DNA of 36,834 nt from Verrucomicrobiota bacterium (GCA_903970595.1 CAJCJI010000526.1:1-36834); one strand, 5' to 3'. Shown: positions 8,463 to 17,221, counted from the stretch's first letter. A program made the numbers and translations. The notes: generated by a model from the sequence alone, not told the origin.

Positions 8463-8474
8463 GAGCATATGCTC
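8463..8474. promoter_or_regulatory. Perfect 12-bp palindrome upstream of the NarL-type regulator
   Basis: GAGCATATGCTC is fully self-complementary. It lies 76-87 bases before the regulator's start codon, where an operator would be expected. It could be a site for autoregulation. No second copy was noticed in the window. Confidence 0.3.
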
Positions 8475-9212
8475 GGTCAGGTTTGGCCGCCAGTCGGTGC
8501 TTGGACGTATGATTTGAGCCAAAGGCGCCGAATCACCAAAATTTGCTTTTTTTAGGCCTCACGGCTTACGAAACACCGCTCCAGGTGCCGCCGCCGCCTG
8601 ATTGCGCAGTTCCGGGCACCTCGGCCACGGCGAGCCATTGATGGCGCTGCCGCCTCCCCAGCGGCAATGCCGGCAATAGCCGGGTTCGCCCCGCAGGACG
8701 ACTTCGGCGGCGATCCGCTGAAAAATGTGAAGAGCAATACGTAGTTGCCGCCATCGGACTTCGGCAATTGCGGATGGTGCTCGAACAACCTAGCGGGCAA
8801 TCTGGAGGCAACTTGTAGCGAAGTTCAGTCATGCCATTAGACGCCGCGCCCAGCGCTGTCAAAACCGATTACCTTCCATGCCCGGTGCAGACCAGTCATG
8901 CGAGCCGCGGCAGCGGCGAACTGACTGTCCTATTTGGCAACGTGCTTGAGGCACGCATGGGGATGATGCCGGGTATCGGCAACTTTTCACGCCTGGCTAC
9001 CAAGATAGTATGCCGCGCGCTCATATCCTTTCAACAAAGAGGCAGGCTGGTACTCGGCGACCGTTCGGTCTGTTTCATTGACACGAATGCATGGGGCGAA
9101 GCGGCGGAGACCGTTCGCATAGTGCGTCGCCTCCCTACGCTGGCCAAGGCTGCCTGAGCGGCAACAAGGCCGGCGCGACCAAACGAGCAGACCTTGCCAG
9201 CGTTGGCCGACC
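8475..9212. other. About 740 bases without a supported gene
   Basis: Several open frames cross this stretch on both strands, but none has a convincing start, a recognisable domain or protein-like composition throughout. The minus-strand frame near 8720-8800 has a short protein-like run (KSDGGNYVLLFTFF), which could be a relic. Promoters for the flanking NarL-type (minus) and TetR (plus) genes must lie here; I cannot point to them. Confidence 0.4.
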
Positions 9213-9935
9213 ATGGTCTCGTCCCTGTCGTTGTCGTTAATGAAACAATCGAGCAAAACCGTGAAAGAAAATAAGCGCACAAGAATGCGCCAACACAGCA
9301 CGCGTCGCACGCAAGCCAAGCGCAGCCAGAGGATGCGCCAGCGCCTGATCGATGCGACGATCACCTGCCTGGCCGAGAAGGGCTATGCCAAGACCACTAT
9401 AGGCCGGATCGTCGCCCACGCTGGGGTTTCCCACGGCGCCACCGGACATCACTTCCATAGCAAGGCCGCCCTGATCACCGCCGCGACGGAAGAAATGACG
9501 CGGCGCATTCAGCGGATCCAGACGGACCTGATGAACGAACTCACACCCGGAGCAGGCTTTACCGCCTGGGCAGAGGGAGTCTGGTCGCGACTGCATGCGA
9601 CGCCCCTGATCCGCGCCGTATTGGAGCTGAGCATCTCGGCGCGACGCGAGCAGGACCTCACCAAGGCCCTTCAAGGCCTATTCAGTGAAGTGGTGGATGG
9701 ATTCCGTACGGAAGCCCTCCAGGAGGCACGGCAGTCGTTCGGTAACGCGGGCCTGGTCGCCGGGATTATCCCGCTGACCACATCTCTGATGCTGGGCATG
9801 GCGATTCAATATAACAGTCGCGGCGAGACTCCGGAACTTGCGGAACAGCTTGACCTCTGGGCACAGCTGGTAGAGCCCCACGTATCGCCCCAAAAATCTT
9901 TGGATTCACGCTCGGCAGGCTTTCAATCCGGCTGA
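9213..9935 (+). CDS. TetR-family transcriptional regulator
   Basis: One-component repressor of 240 residues from this start. The N-terminal helix-turn-helix has the classic TetR pattern: RQRLIDATI, then CLAEKGYAKTTIGRIVAHAGVSHGATGHHFHSK, at about residues 43-84. A helical ligand-binding domain follows to about residue 225. The N-terminus is rich in Lys and Arg. Starts at ATG 9213, 9240 and 9285 are all possible, and none has a strong ribosome site. ATG 9285 would put the start about 18 residues before the first helix, which is typical of the family. No enzyme or efflux gene lies beside it to suggest the ligand. It converges with the EAL gene, with 42 bases between stops. Confidence 0.85.
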   Translation: MVSSLSLSLMKQSSKTVKENKRTRMRQHSTRRTQAKRSQRMRQRLIDATITCLAEKGYAKTTIGRIVAHAGVSHGATGHHFHSKAALITAATEEMTRRIQRIQTDLMNELTPGAGFTAWAEGVWSRLHATPLIRAVLELSISARREQDLTKALQGLFSEVVDGFRTEALQEARQSFGNAGLVAGIIPLTTSLMLGMAIQYNSRGETPELAEQLDLWAQLVEPHVSPQKSLDSRSAGFQSG

Positions 9936-9977
9936 TGCCGCGAAGTGAGGCCCTGAGCTGGCCTTCCGTTGCGGAAC

Positions 9978-11249
9978 TTACTTTAGGTGATCCCGCGCCC
10001 ATAGGGTGAGTTGAGCAGCGGGAAACGGGCGTGCGATGTGATAGCCCTGTACCAGGTCACATCCCAGTTCGCGCAGTGCATCCCAGTGCTCGCGGGTTTC
10101 CACGCCTTCGGCCACAGTACGCAATCCCAATTCATGCCCCAGATCAAGGTTGGACTTGACGATGCTGTAGGATTCACGATCTTTGAACATGGCCATGACG
10201 AATGAGCAGTCGATCTTCAACTCGTTGAACGGCATACGCTTGAGTTGCTGTAGACTCGAATAACCACAGCCGAAGTCATCTATCGCCAGGCCAATGCCGC
10301 GCAGGCGCAGGCGCGTCAATACGTCGAGCGAGCGCACCGGGTCTTGCATGAATCCCCCTTCGGTTATTTCCAGCGTGATCTGCCGAGCCTCCAGTCCGTG
10401 CCGCTCAGCCAGCATAAGGATCGTGTCCGGCAAATTGAGACGACACATCGATGTAATCGGAACATTTACCGAGATGTTGGTCTTCAGTCCCGCACGATTC
10501 CAGTTGCCGCAGACCGCCACGGACCTTCTCAACATCAGTTCAGTCAACTCGTCGATCAGGCCGGTCTCTTCCGCCAAAGGCACGAAATTGGCAGGCGGAA
10601 CGACACCGCGGCTGGGGCTGTACCAGCGCGCCAACGCCTCCACGCCGTGCAGGGCGCCGTTATGGGCTTCGAGCTGCGGCTGCACGTAGACCTGAATCTC
10701 GTCGCCCTCTATTGCAGTGCGCAGTTCCGCCGCACTTGGCAGCGGTCCGGCCGGTTTCGCCGATGGCCGCGCCGCTTCTTCGAATGTCGACAGCATACGT
10801 TGCAGGTCGTCGGCGCGGATGGGCTTTTCCAGTGCCCCCAAGACGCGCAGCCCCCGGGTGCGCGCGAGGTCCTCGGCGGAAGCCAGCAATCTGCGCCCGG
10901 AAGCGCTGATCAACACCACGGCGGCCTCGGTCTGCCGCACGGAAATCAGGCGCAACAGTTGAATTCCATCCACCTTGGGGATGGAAAGGTCGGAAATGAT
11001 CAAGGTGTACATTTTGCTTTCGTTGAGCAGTCTTACTGCCTCGGGCCCGTTCGACGTGATGGTCAGGTCCGATATTCCAGCCGCGCGCAACTGGCTTTCC
11101 AAAGCACGACAGATGAATTCGTCGTCGTCGATCACCAGGACGCGATGCGCCGAAGCCTTTGACAGGGACTGCCGCTGAGCTTCGGCGGCAAGCGGACTCA
11201 TCACTGCAGGCCGCTTGGATTCACAGTGCTTCACCTTGGTATTGTTCAC
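9978..11249 (-). CDS. Response regulator c-di-GMP phosphodiesterase (REC-EAL)
   Basis: Predicted cytoplasmic phosphodiesterase that opens c-di-GMP to pGpG. The receiver is at about residues 36-155 with phosphoacceptor D87 (IISD-LSIP). The EAL domain covers about 172-420. Its catalytic residues look complete: E204-A-L, N262, E294/E297 (LEITE), DDFG (324-327), K345 and E381 (AEGVET). The start is GTG 11249, preceded by GAGGA seven bases upstream. The gene diverges from a GGDEF cyclase across a 236-base region containing a perfect CRP-type dyad, so synthesis and breakdown are probably regulated together. A decayed copy of this gene lies at 17.3-17.8 kb, sharing VLGALEKP and the QPxL...SSGR region. 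No adjacent kinase is present. Confidence 0.92.
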   Translation of the reverse strand: MNNTKVKHCESKRPAVMSPLAAEAQRQSLSKASAHRVLVIDDDEFICRALESQLRAAGISDLTITSNGPEAVRLLNESKMYTLIISDLSIPKVDGIQLLRLISVRQTEAAVVLISASGRRLLASAEDLARTRGLRVLGALEKPIRADDLQRMLSTFEEAARPSAKPAGPLPSAAELRTAIEGDEIQVYVQPQLEAHNGALHGVEALARWYSPSRGVVPPANFVPLAEETGLIDELTELMLRRSVAVCGNWNRAGLKTNISVNVPITSMCRLNLPDTILMLAERHGLEARQITLEITEGGFMQDPVRSLDVLTRLRLRGIGLAIDDFGCGYSSLQQLKRMPFNELKIDCSFVMAMFKDRESYSIVKSNLDLGHELGLRTVAEGVETREHWDALRELGCDLVQGYHIARPFPAAQLTLWARDHLK

Positions 11250-11313
11250 TATATGATCCTCGGCCCAAACACCTAAGTCGCCTATGATTAAGTATCACCT
11301 AACCAAACTGTGC

Positions 11314-11333
11314 AATGTGAATTGCGTCACATT
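11314..11333. promoter_or_regulatory. CRP/Clp/Vfr-type operator in the EAL-GGDEF divergent promoter
   Basis: AATGTGA (11314-11320), six-base spacer ATTGCG and TCACATT (11327-11333) form a perfect dyad matching TGTGA-N6-TCACA. It is centred about 74 bases before the EAL start and about 162 before the GGDEF start. On the EAL side, CTTAAT at 11287-11292 lies near where a -10 would fall for class II activation. In Xanthomonads the CRP homologue Clp is inhibited by c-di-GMP, so feedback is plausible. Confidence 0.7.
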
Positions 11334-11423
11334 TCGGTCGAAGTCCTTCAGCGTCGCACGGCGTCTAGTGCATTTGCGTCCAACCCAGCAGCCTCAGTGA
11401 ACCACATTGTGCGTATCGAGGCA

Positions 11424-11437
11424 TTGATCCAGATCAT
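11424..11437 (+). promoter_or_regulatory. FNR/ANR/DNR-type operator upstream of second GGDEF gene
   Basis: TTGATCCAGATCAT matches TTGAT-N4-ATCAA at nine of ten defined positions. Its centre is about 55 bases upstream of the cyclase ATG at 11486. The identical 14-mer recurs at 17208-17221. Confidence 0.55.
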
Positions 11438-11485
11438 TTGAGAGTTGGCGAGGCAAAGGCTGCATTTTGCGCGCCCGCAATTTGA

Positions 11486-12916
11486 ATGCTCAAGAAATAT
11501 TGCGCCGTGCCGCTATTAAGAAAAAGCGAACTCCCGAACTGCGGCATCGAGCCTGCATTGAAGATGATCTCAGCGATGACACACGAGGCGCAGCCTTACG
11601 GCAAGTCTCCCACGAGACCCGCATTGCGGCCGCGCTGCAGGGAGAATCTGTTGTTGCGCCGGGTGGTGCTGCGTTTGTGTGCGCTGGCGGCGGGGCGGGA
11701 CGAGCAAATCGATGCCCAGCTAGTCCAGCTCGGCGAGAGCATGAACCGGCCGGGCGATAACGAAGCGCTGGAGCATTTGCTGATCGGCCTGAGTGAAGTT
11801 GCCGGCCCGCTCGATGAAGCACCGCCGATCGAAGCAGCGATGGACTGTGCGGACGGCCCGGGTACGGAGACGACATGTTGGTTCGCCCGTCAAACCGTAT
11901 TGCAACTGCTGGACAAGCTGGTCCTGAGTCCACGCTTGCAGTCTTCTTTGAATGCCCTGAGTGCCGGGCTGTCGGGCTGCAACAGCGAGAGTGAAGTCGT
12001 GCACGCTGCGGAGCAGCTTGCGTTGCTGATCAACCAACAAGCCGTGGAACTGCAAAACGAGCAGGCGGCATTGGCGGAGACTCTGAAAAACGTCAGCGCG
12101 GGACTGGACCGAACCGCGCATCATCTGGTCGACGAAGCCCTATTGCAGGAAACCGCGTTGAAGGACAGCGCGGAGTTTAACCGGCACCTGCAGGGCGAAG
12201 TTGACGCTATCGACAGCGGAGTGCGCAAGGCAGCCAACCTGAGCGAGGCGCAGGGTCAAGTACTGGCGCGAATTCGGATGATCAATATCGTTGTCGATGC
12301 ATTCCGCCAGCGCCAAATGACCCGGCTTGAGGAGACCAAGGAGCGTACGAAGTCGATGAAGTTGCGGGTCGAAGAGCTTGAACGCGAAACCGAAGCCTTG
12401 CAGGAGTCGGTACGTGCGGAACAACGCAAGGCCAGCACTGACGCGCTGACCGGCATTCCAAACCGCCTTGCTTTTCAGCAGCGCATGACCCGCGAATTTC
12501 TGCACTGGAAGGCCTCCGGTGTGGAATTGGGTATTGCCATCTGGGACGTCGATCACTTCAAGGCCGTCAATGACCGTTACGGACACGCCGCGGGCGACAA
12601 GGCACTGCGCGTGATTGCCCGGCACCTGATGCGCAATTGTCGTAGCGAGGACTTCTTCGCGCGCGTGGGCGGAGAGGAGTTCGTGATGATCGTGCGCGGT
12701 CTTGGCGTCGAGCAACTTATGGAAGCGGCGGAGAGGGTGCGCATTTCCTTAGGTCGGCTGGGTCTGCACTGCGAGGGTAGTGCAGTGCCGCTTTCGGTCT
12801 CCTGTGGTCTGAGCCTGTGCCATCCCGGCGATACCGAGGAAACCTTGTTGAAACGTGCCGACGCAGCCTTATATCAGGCCAAGCGCGCCGGCAGAAACCG
12901 CTGCTTCCTGGGCTAG
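11486..12916 (+). CDS. Diguanylate cyclase with N-terminal helical region and coiled coil
   Basis: Predicted cytoplasmic c-di-GMP synthase of 476 residues. Residues 1-170 hold no domain I recognise and look helical. Residues 180-315 are rich in Glu, Gln, Leu and Arg and should form long coiled coils, a common dimerising input to GGDEF domains. The catalytic domain is at about 315-475 with DALTGIPNR, DVDHFKAVND and an intact GGEEF (395-399). An RxxD inhibitory site (R386-SED) sits five residues upstream. ATG 11486 lacks a clear ribosome site; ATG 11564 or 11576 would remove 26-30 residues of unconvincing sequence. It diverges from the REC-EAL phosphodiesterase and has CRP-type and FNR-type sites upstream. 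No transmembrane segment is seen. Confidence 0.9.
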   Translation: MLKKYCAVPLLRKSELPNCGIEPALKMISAMTHEAQPYGKSPTRPALRPRCRENLLLRRVVLRLCALAAGRDEQIDAQLVQLGESMNRPGDNEALEHLLIGLSEVAGPLDEAPPIEAAMDCADGPGTETTCWFARQTVLQLLDKLVLSPRLQSSLNALSAGLSGCNSESEVVHAAEQLALLINQQAVELQNEQAALAETLKNVSAGLDRTAHHLVDEALLQETALKDSAEFNRHLQGEVDAIDSGVRKAANLSEAQGQVLARIRMINIVVDAFRQRQMTRLEETKERTKSMKLRVEELERETEALQESVRAEQRKASTDALTGIPNRLAFQQRMTREFLHWKASGVELGIAIWDVDHFKAVNDRYGHAAGDKALRVIARHLMRNCRSEDFFARVGGEEFVMIVRGLGVEQLMEAAERVRISLGRLGLHCEGSAVPLSVSCGLSLCHPGDTEETLLKRADAALYQAKRAGRNRCFLG

Positions 12917-13675
12917 CAGAATCCGTCTGCCTCAGGCTCCGGAGGTCGGCCACCATTTGTCTACGGGGTCGGTGAAGGATTCGCAACAACTCCGTCCTGA
13001 ATTGGCCGGGCCGGCTGCCCGGATGCCGGTGAAGCAGAAGCCTTAGTGTCCGGAATGCGAAGTCAAGCGACCCATCTCGGCTTTGCATCTTGCACATGCA
13101 GCGATCAATCGACTGCAGTGTAAATAGGGCCCTTATACAGCTGAGTGCTGCAATGGCGCCACCTCCGCGTCGACTTCACGTGGGACCCCCTAATCGGTAC
13201 GAGGTGGTGCGCGACCCAAAACGTCAACCCGGGTCATGGACGGCATGTGGCGCTGCATGGAACCCAGTGTGCGCCAGCGTTTTGCGCATCCACTGGTCAG
13301 TGTCGAGTGTGTCAACAATCCGTGATCGAAACACCCAAAAAAATGACGGAATACCGACAGTGGTCGCTCATTGCAACGAGTGAAGTGTGGGGGGCGTGTC
13401 CACCAAATATGTGCTTGCGCCGAAAAGGGACTTCGTTGTTACCGTTCATCCAGAATAGCATCGCGGTACTGAACGCATTATTGCTATGTTCTGATCGCGG
13501 TAAAGATCAAGCGGCAAACGTAATCGGAATGTGTCGGTGACGATTGTTGCGGCTGATAAGTTCCAACTCAGCACAATATAAAAAAGGACAGGTCCAACGT
13601 TCCGGCTCATTCAGTGAGCATGCGTTGTATCGGCATCCGGGGAAGTAGTTTTCGTTCACATACTGGAGTCAGAAC
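12917..13675 (+). other. Long intergenic region and leader of the Ig-repeat protein
   Basis: This stretch of 759 bases has no supported gene; plus-strand frames near 13.1-13.5 kb have unprotein-like composition and no ribosome sites. Base composition looks less GC-rich than the neighbours. A short hairpin (CCGGGC/GCCCGG, 13006-13022) follows the cyclase without a T-run. Near the right end, GCTCA/TGAGC (13605-13619) nests inside CAACG/CGTTG pairing, so the leader of the next gene may be structured. I do not recognise a c-di-GMP riboswitch. Confidence 0.4.
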
Positions 13676-16177
13676 ATGCATCGCCCGATACTGCTGGACC
13701 TGTTTCGATACCTGGGGGCATCTGCCGTTGTCGCCTGGGGCAGCTTCAGTTTCGCCATGCCACCCATGACCACGATGCCGCCACCGACGTTGAGCTTCGC
13801 CGTCATGCCCGCAAGCATTCCAGTCGACAGCAGTGCCACGCTCAACTGGTCGACCACTAATGCCACTTCTTGTGCCCTGAGCGGCGCGCTCAGCGGCACC
13901 ACCGGTCCGCAGAGCAACAGCAGCAAGCCCCTGAATGTCGAACCCACTGTTGCCGGCAGCTACACCTATACGCTCACCTGCAACGGCGCTGGCGGTTCGA
14001 TCGCCGAATCGGCGACCTTGCAGGTCGTGGCGCCGCCTGTGCCGACCGTAAGCTTTACCATCAATCCTGCCAGCGTTGTGCTCTACAACAGCGCAACGCT
14101 CACCTGGTCGTCGACCAATGCTACGAATTGTGGGATCAGCGGCGCCCTGACCAAGAGCAGCGTCGGTCCGCAGAGCAGCACCAGCAGTCCGGTGCAGGTG
14201 GAACCGACCGCCGCCGGCAGCTATACCTATACCCTGACCTGCTCCGGCGCGGGTGGTTCGACCGCCAAATCGGCGACCTTGCAAGTGGTATTGCCGCCGG
14301 CGCCGACGGTAAGCGTGGCCGTCAGCCCCTCCAGCGTTCAGCTCGACACCAGTGCTACGCTCACCTGGTCGTCGACCAATGCCACGAATTGTGCAATCAG
14401 CGGCGCCCTGACCAAGAGCAGCGTCGGTCCGCAGAGCAGCACCAGCAGCCCGGTGCAGGTGGAACCGACCGCCGTTGGCAGCTACACCTATACCCTGACC
14501 TGCACCGGCCTGGGCGGTTCGACCGCCAAATCGGCGACCTTGCAGGTCGTGCAGTTGCCGGTGCCAACGGTGAGCTTTGCCTTCAGTCCCGCCACGATTC
14601 AGAACGGCAGCAGTTCAACCCTGATCTGGTCGTCGACCAATGCCACGTCCTGCAGCCTCAGCGGCAACGTGAGCGGCACCGTCGGCCCGCAAAGCAGCAG
14701 CACCAATCCGCTGAAGGTCACACCCGGCGGCGTCGGCAGCTACACCGAAAGCCTCGCCTGCACCGGCACCGGCGGCACCGCCGCCAAGTCGGCCACCCTG
14801 ACGGTCACGCTGCCGCCGCCGACATTGAGCCTTGCGGTCAATCCTTCCACGATCAAACTCGGCAACAGCGCTGTGGTCACCTGGACATCGACCAACGCCA
14901 GCGCCTGCACCCAGAGCGGGTCCTGGAGCGGCGCCACGGGTACGGCGAGCGCAAGCAACGCGCCGGCAATCGTCACGCCTGGCGCTGCCGGGACGTACAC
15001 CTACGATCTGACCTGCACCGGCTCCGGCGGCTCGGTCAAGCAGGCGGGTACCTTGTACGTCACCGCGACCCAGAACATGCCGTTCCTGGATACACAGATC
15101 GAAGCGGCCCAGCAGACGGCGGGCAACACCTCGCCCACATCCTCCTGCGGCGTCATCAGTCAGAACAAGTCGGGCAGCGAGGACGGCTTCTATTGGGAGA
15201 TCGGCAACGAGAACGGAATCATCGCGGATACCTCGAAGAACCTGAGCGCCTCGGGCAGCGTGCAGCCGGCCGGCACCTCGGGCACCAACTACACCCGGAC
15301 CTCGCAATTGCAGATTGATTCGGCCAGCAAATGGCTGTATGGCAGCTACGTGGCGGAGACCAAGGCGCAGTTCACGGACAATACCTGGCAGTTCCCTGCT
15401 GCTTACCTGCCGTTCCTGCACTTCACCAGCGGCTACGCCAACATGACGGACAACTGCATGTCCAACCAGAGCGTGCAGCAATGTCTGGCCGATTCCAATG
15501 GCGCAGCGTCCCCGCTTGCCAATGGCACCAGGACCGCGGCGGACGCCGGCCTGTTCGACTACAACTCGGGTCACCTCGAGGTCTTTGAAGGGGGCGGCGA
15601 CCCCAGCATTGCCGGCGTCATGAATGGCGCCAACAACAATGACGCCGCCCTGGCCAGCGAAATCACCACGGCCTTGAGCAACAAGGACGTCATCGTCAAC
15701 CTGAGCTTCGTCGCTCCCGATCCGGCGGGCGGCGTACAGACCACGCCGGGCGACTATGCGGCATTTCTCCAGGGCCTCTTGCGTCCCAGCGATCCGCTGG
15801 TCATGCGCTCGCTGTTGGCCCCGGGGAGCACCGATCCCTACGCGGTTTGCACCAATCCGTTCGATTCGACTTGCGTCAACGGCAGCGGCGCGCCTGCCGC
15901 CGTTTATTCGCCGATCCCGGGCGATGTGAGCTGGCAGTATTCGATCACGCACTGGATCGAAGACGACCCCACCACCGGAGACGGCTCCTACAGCAGTCCG
16001 GGCAAATCCGGCTTCTATCCATGGATCGATGCGACCAAGACCTACTATGGCATCGTGGCCAGGTTCGACACGAGTGGTGCAAGCAGCACCAACCCCAGCA
16101 CCTCGCCGTTCTACCTGTCCGCCGTTTGCGGAGCCGCCATCCGCACCGCCTTCATGACCGGAACCGCGCAGCCCTGA
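13676..16177 (+). CDS. Exported five-Ig-repeat protein with C-terminal beta-lactamase-fold serine hydrolase
   Basis: An 833-residue secreted or surface protein. A short hydrophobic N-terminus (about 5-27) serves as signal peptide. Five Ig-like repeats follow at about 36-118, 122-205, 209-292, 296-378 and 381-463. Each has TLxWSSTNATxC and GSYTYTLTCxGxGGS and one Cys pair (C66/C102, C152/C189, C239/C276, C326/C362, C411/C447), likely disulfides. The C-terminal 365 residues carry SASK (S549, K552), YAN (587-589) and KSG (777-779), in the order and spacing of the three motifs of serine beta-lactamases, DD-peptidases and related esterases. FYPWIDATKTYYGIVAR near the end is typical of that group. 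The natural substrate is unknown. GGAG lies seven bases before the ATG. A strong terminator follows. The fold call is from motifs only. Confidence 0.8.
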   Translation: MHRPILLDLFRYLGASAVVAWGSFSFAMPPMTTMPPPTLSFAVMPASIPVDSSATLNWSTTNATSCALSGALSGTTGPQSNSSKPLNVEPTVAGSYTYTLTCNGAGGSIAESATLQVVAPPVPTVSFTINPASVVLYNSATLTWSSTNATNCGISGALTKSSVGPQSSTSSPVQVEPTAAGSYTYTLTCSGAGGSTAKSATLQVVLPPAPTVSVAVSPSSVQLDTSATLTWSSTNATNCAISGALTKSSVGPQSSTSSPVQVEPTAVGSYTYTLTCTGLGGSTAKSATLQVVQLPVPTVSFAFSPATIQNGSSSTLIWSSTNATSCSLSGNVSGTVGPQSSSTNPLKVTPGGVGSYTESLACTGTGGTAAKSATLTVTLPPPTLSLAVNPSTIKLGNSAVVTWTSTNASACTQSGSWSGATGTASASNAPAIVTPGAAGTYTYDLTCTGSGGSVKQAGTLYVTATQNMPFLDTQIEAAQQTAGNTSPTSSCGVISQNKSGSEDGFYWEIGNENGIIADTSKNLSASGSVQPAGTSGTNYTRTSQLQIDSASKWLYGSYVAETKAQFTDNTWQFPAAYLPFLHFTSGYANMTDNCMSNQSVQQCLADSNGAASPLANGTRTAADAGLFDYNSGHLEVFEGGGDPSIAGVMNGANNNDAALASEITTALSNKDVIVNLSFVAPDPAGGVQTTPGDYAAFLQGLLRPSDPLVMRSLLAPGSTDPYAVCTNPFDSTCVNGSGAPAAVYSPIPGDVSWQYSITHWIEDDPTTGDGSYSSPGKSGFYPWIDATKTYYGIVARFDTSGASSTNPSTSPFYLSAVCGAAIRTAFMTGTAQP
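13780..15063 (+). repeat. Five tandem Ig-like coding repeats
   Basis: Units recur every 85-87 codons. Units 2 and 3 are nearly identical in DNA: the block beginning GGCGCCCTGACCAAGAGCAG occurs at 14141 and again at 14402, an offset of exactly 261 bases, and the match runs on through the next 60 or so bases with single changes. Units 1, 4 and 5 are more diverged. Confidence 0.85.
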
Positions 16178-16251
16178 ACGGGAGTTGACATGGCTATGGA
16201 GCGCGCCATCGATATTTTGTGAGTGTATGGTCGATATCGGGCTTTACCCGC

Positions 16252-16281
16252 GCCAGCCGCCTTCGGGTGGCTGGCCCTTTT
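16252..16281 (+). terminator. Rho-independent terminator after the Ig-repeat hydrolase
   Basis: GCCAGCCGCC (16252-16261) pairs with GGTGGCTGGC (16266-16275) in a ten-base-pair stem capped by a TTCG tetraloop, followed by CCTTTT. It lies 75 bases after the stop codon and is a textbook intrinsic terminator. Confidence 0.85.
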
Positions 16282-16559
16282 GTAACGAAGCTAAAAGCGT
16301 TTGACACGGCCTGGGTATGCTTGCCGATGAGCCCGGATTCTGCCCGGCGGCAGCGCCCCATGGCGATCTATCGCAAGGGATTCACGCGCGCCAACGTCGA
16401 ATCGTGGCGCGCATCGGACATATCGCTCGATGTCGTATGGAACGCGATCATGCCTGCTGCCCTTCCAGGAGCCTGAGTGCTGCTGCGGCCTGGCAGTCGT
16501 GACACTACAATTGTAAGGCGAACCCAGATTGCGGCACGAGTTCCAGACGGCGTCCGCAC
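16282..16559. other. Gap between terminator and PAS-only gene
   Basis: I see no supported gene here. It separates two converging transcripts. Just inside the PAS gene's 3' end the palindrome CCTAA-ATA-TTAGG (16559-16571) overlaps its stop codon. Confidence 0.35.
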
Positions 16560-17144
16560 CTAAATATTAGGAGGCGCCTGAAGCGGATCCGCGTCGACCC
16601 CGCCGGTAAGCAGGCGCAGAGCCTTGTTCAGGGAGTCAGTCAGCAACATGGAGCGGGACTCATCGCTTAGGCTCCCGAGGTGTGCGGTTACATCGCGAAT
16701 GGCCGCGATGCAATGCCCGGCGCCCTCATCTTTGCTCCGACATCGGCTGAGCAGCCAAACATTCCGAGCCCTGCCATCCTGGGCGGCACAGCGCAGCTTG
16801 CATACCGAGTCGCCGGTTCCCTGCTCAATTGCCGTTGCCAACTTTCGCGCAGCCTGCCGCTTGTCGCTGGGATAGATGAAGTCCGCCAGTTTTCTGCCGA
16901 TCAGATATTTTGGCCGATAGCCCAAGAACTGCGTCGCAGAGGTAGTGAGTTCGAGCAGCGTGCCGTCGTAGGCAAGTATCGCAACGGCATCCGCAAGCGT
17001 GTCGGTTACCCGGCGAGCATTGGTTGGATCGAATGGTGCCGAAAACCTGCGCTGCTCCGGCTGGTAAGTGGTGACAGGCGGGGCAGGATTGATCGCCTTG
17101 CCGGTAGTAGAGGTGTAACAGTGAGGTGAAAGCATGGCGAACAT
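16560..17144 (-). CDS. Single-PAS-domain protein
   Basis: A 194-residue protein with one PAS domain at about residues 42-157 (VTDTLADAVAILAYDGTLLELTTSATQFLGY, then GRKLADFIYPSDK and IAAIRDVTAH). No kinase, GGDEF, EAL or DNA-binding domain follows, so it lacks an output of its own and may act by binding a partner kinase or cyclase. The first 40 residues are low in recognisable features. ATG 17144 is used; ATG 17135 is an alternative, and neither has a clear ribosome site. An FNR-type box is centred 70 bases upstream. CATGAT at 17180-17185 stands where a -10 would be if that box were at -41.5, so oxygen- or NO-responsive expression is likely. Confidence 0.75.
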   Translation of the reverse strand: MFAMLSPHCYTSTTGKAINPAPPVTTYQPEQRRFSAPFDPTNARRVTDTLADAVAILAYDGTLLELTTSATQFLGYRPKYLIGRKLADFIYPSDKRQAARKLATAIEQGTGDSVCKLRCAAQDGRARNVWLLSRCRSKDEGAGHCIAAIRDVTAHLGSLSDESRSMLLTDSLNKALRLLTGGVDADPLQAPPNI

Positions 17145-17207
17145 TGCATTAGAGCTGGCAGATGGCTTCTGCAGTTGTAATCATGCCCGTGGGGCCGCCT
17201 AGCGGCA

Positions 17208-17221
17208 TTGATCCAGATCAT
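17208..17221 (-). promoter_or_regulatory. FNR/ANR/DNR-type operator upstream of PAS-only gene
   Basis: TTGATCCAGATCAT, nine of ten consensus positions, is identical to the box at 11424-11437. It lies between the PAS gene (minus) and the EAL remnant (plus). The matching box upstream of the intact GGDEF gene suggests this promoter region may have been duplicated together with c-di-GMP genes. Confidence 0.55.

Noticed and set aside
8831-9157. A 108-residue plus-strand frame
   Set aside because: It has no ribosome site, no recognisable domain, and overlaps an equally open minus-strand frame. Evidence is insufficient.
9964-9976. Hairpin TTCCG-TTG-CGGAA between the TetR and EAL genes as a terminator
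   Set aside because: The stem is only five base pairs and no T-run follows in either direction.
13560-13675. A c-di-GMP riboswitch (GEMM) before the Ig-repeat hydrolase
   Set aside because: The leader has small hairpins, but I could not find the conserved GEMM core sequences.
14615-15952. A 445-codon minus-strand open frame across the Ig-repeat hydrolase
   Set aside because: It is repetitive shadow translation (Arg/Gly/Ala rich) opposite a convincing exported protein with catalytic motifs.
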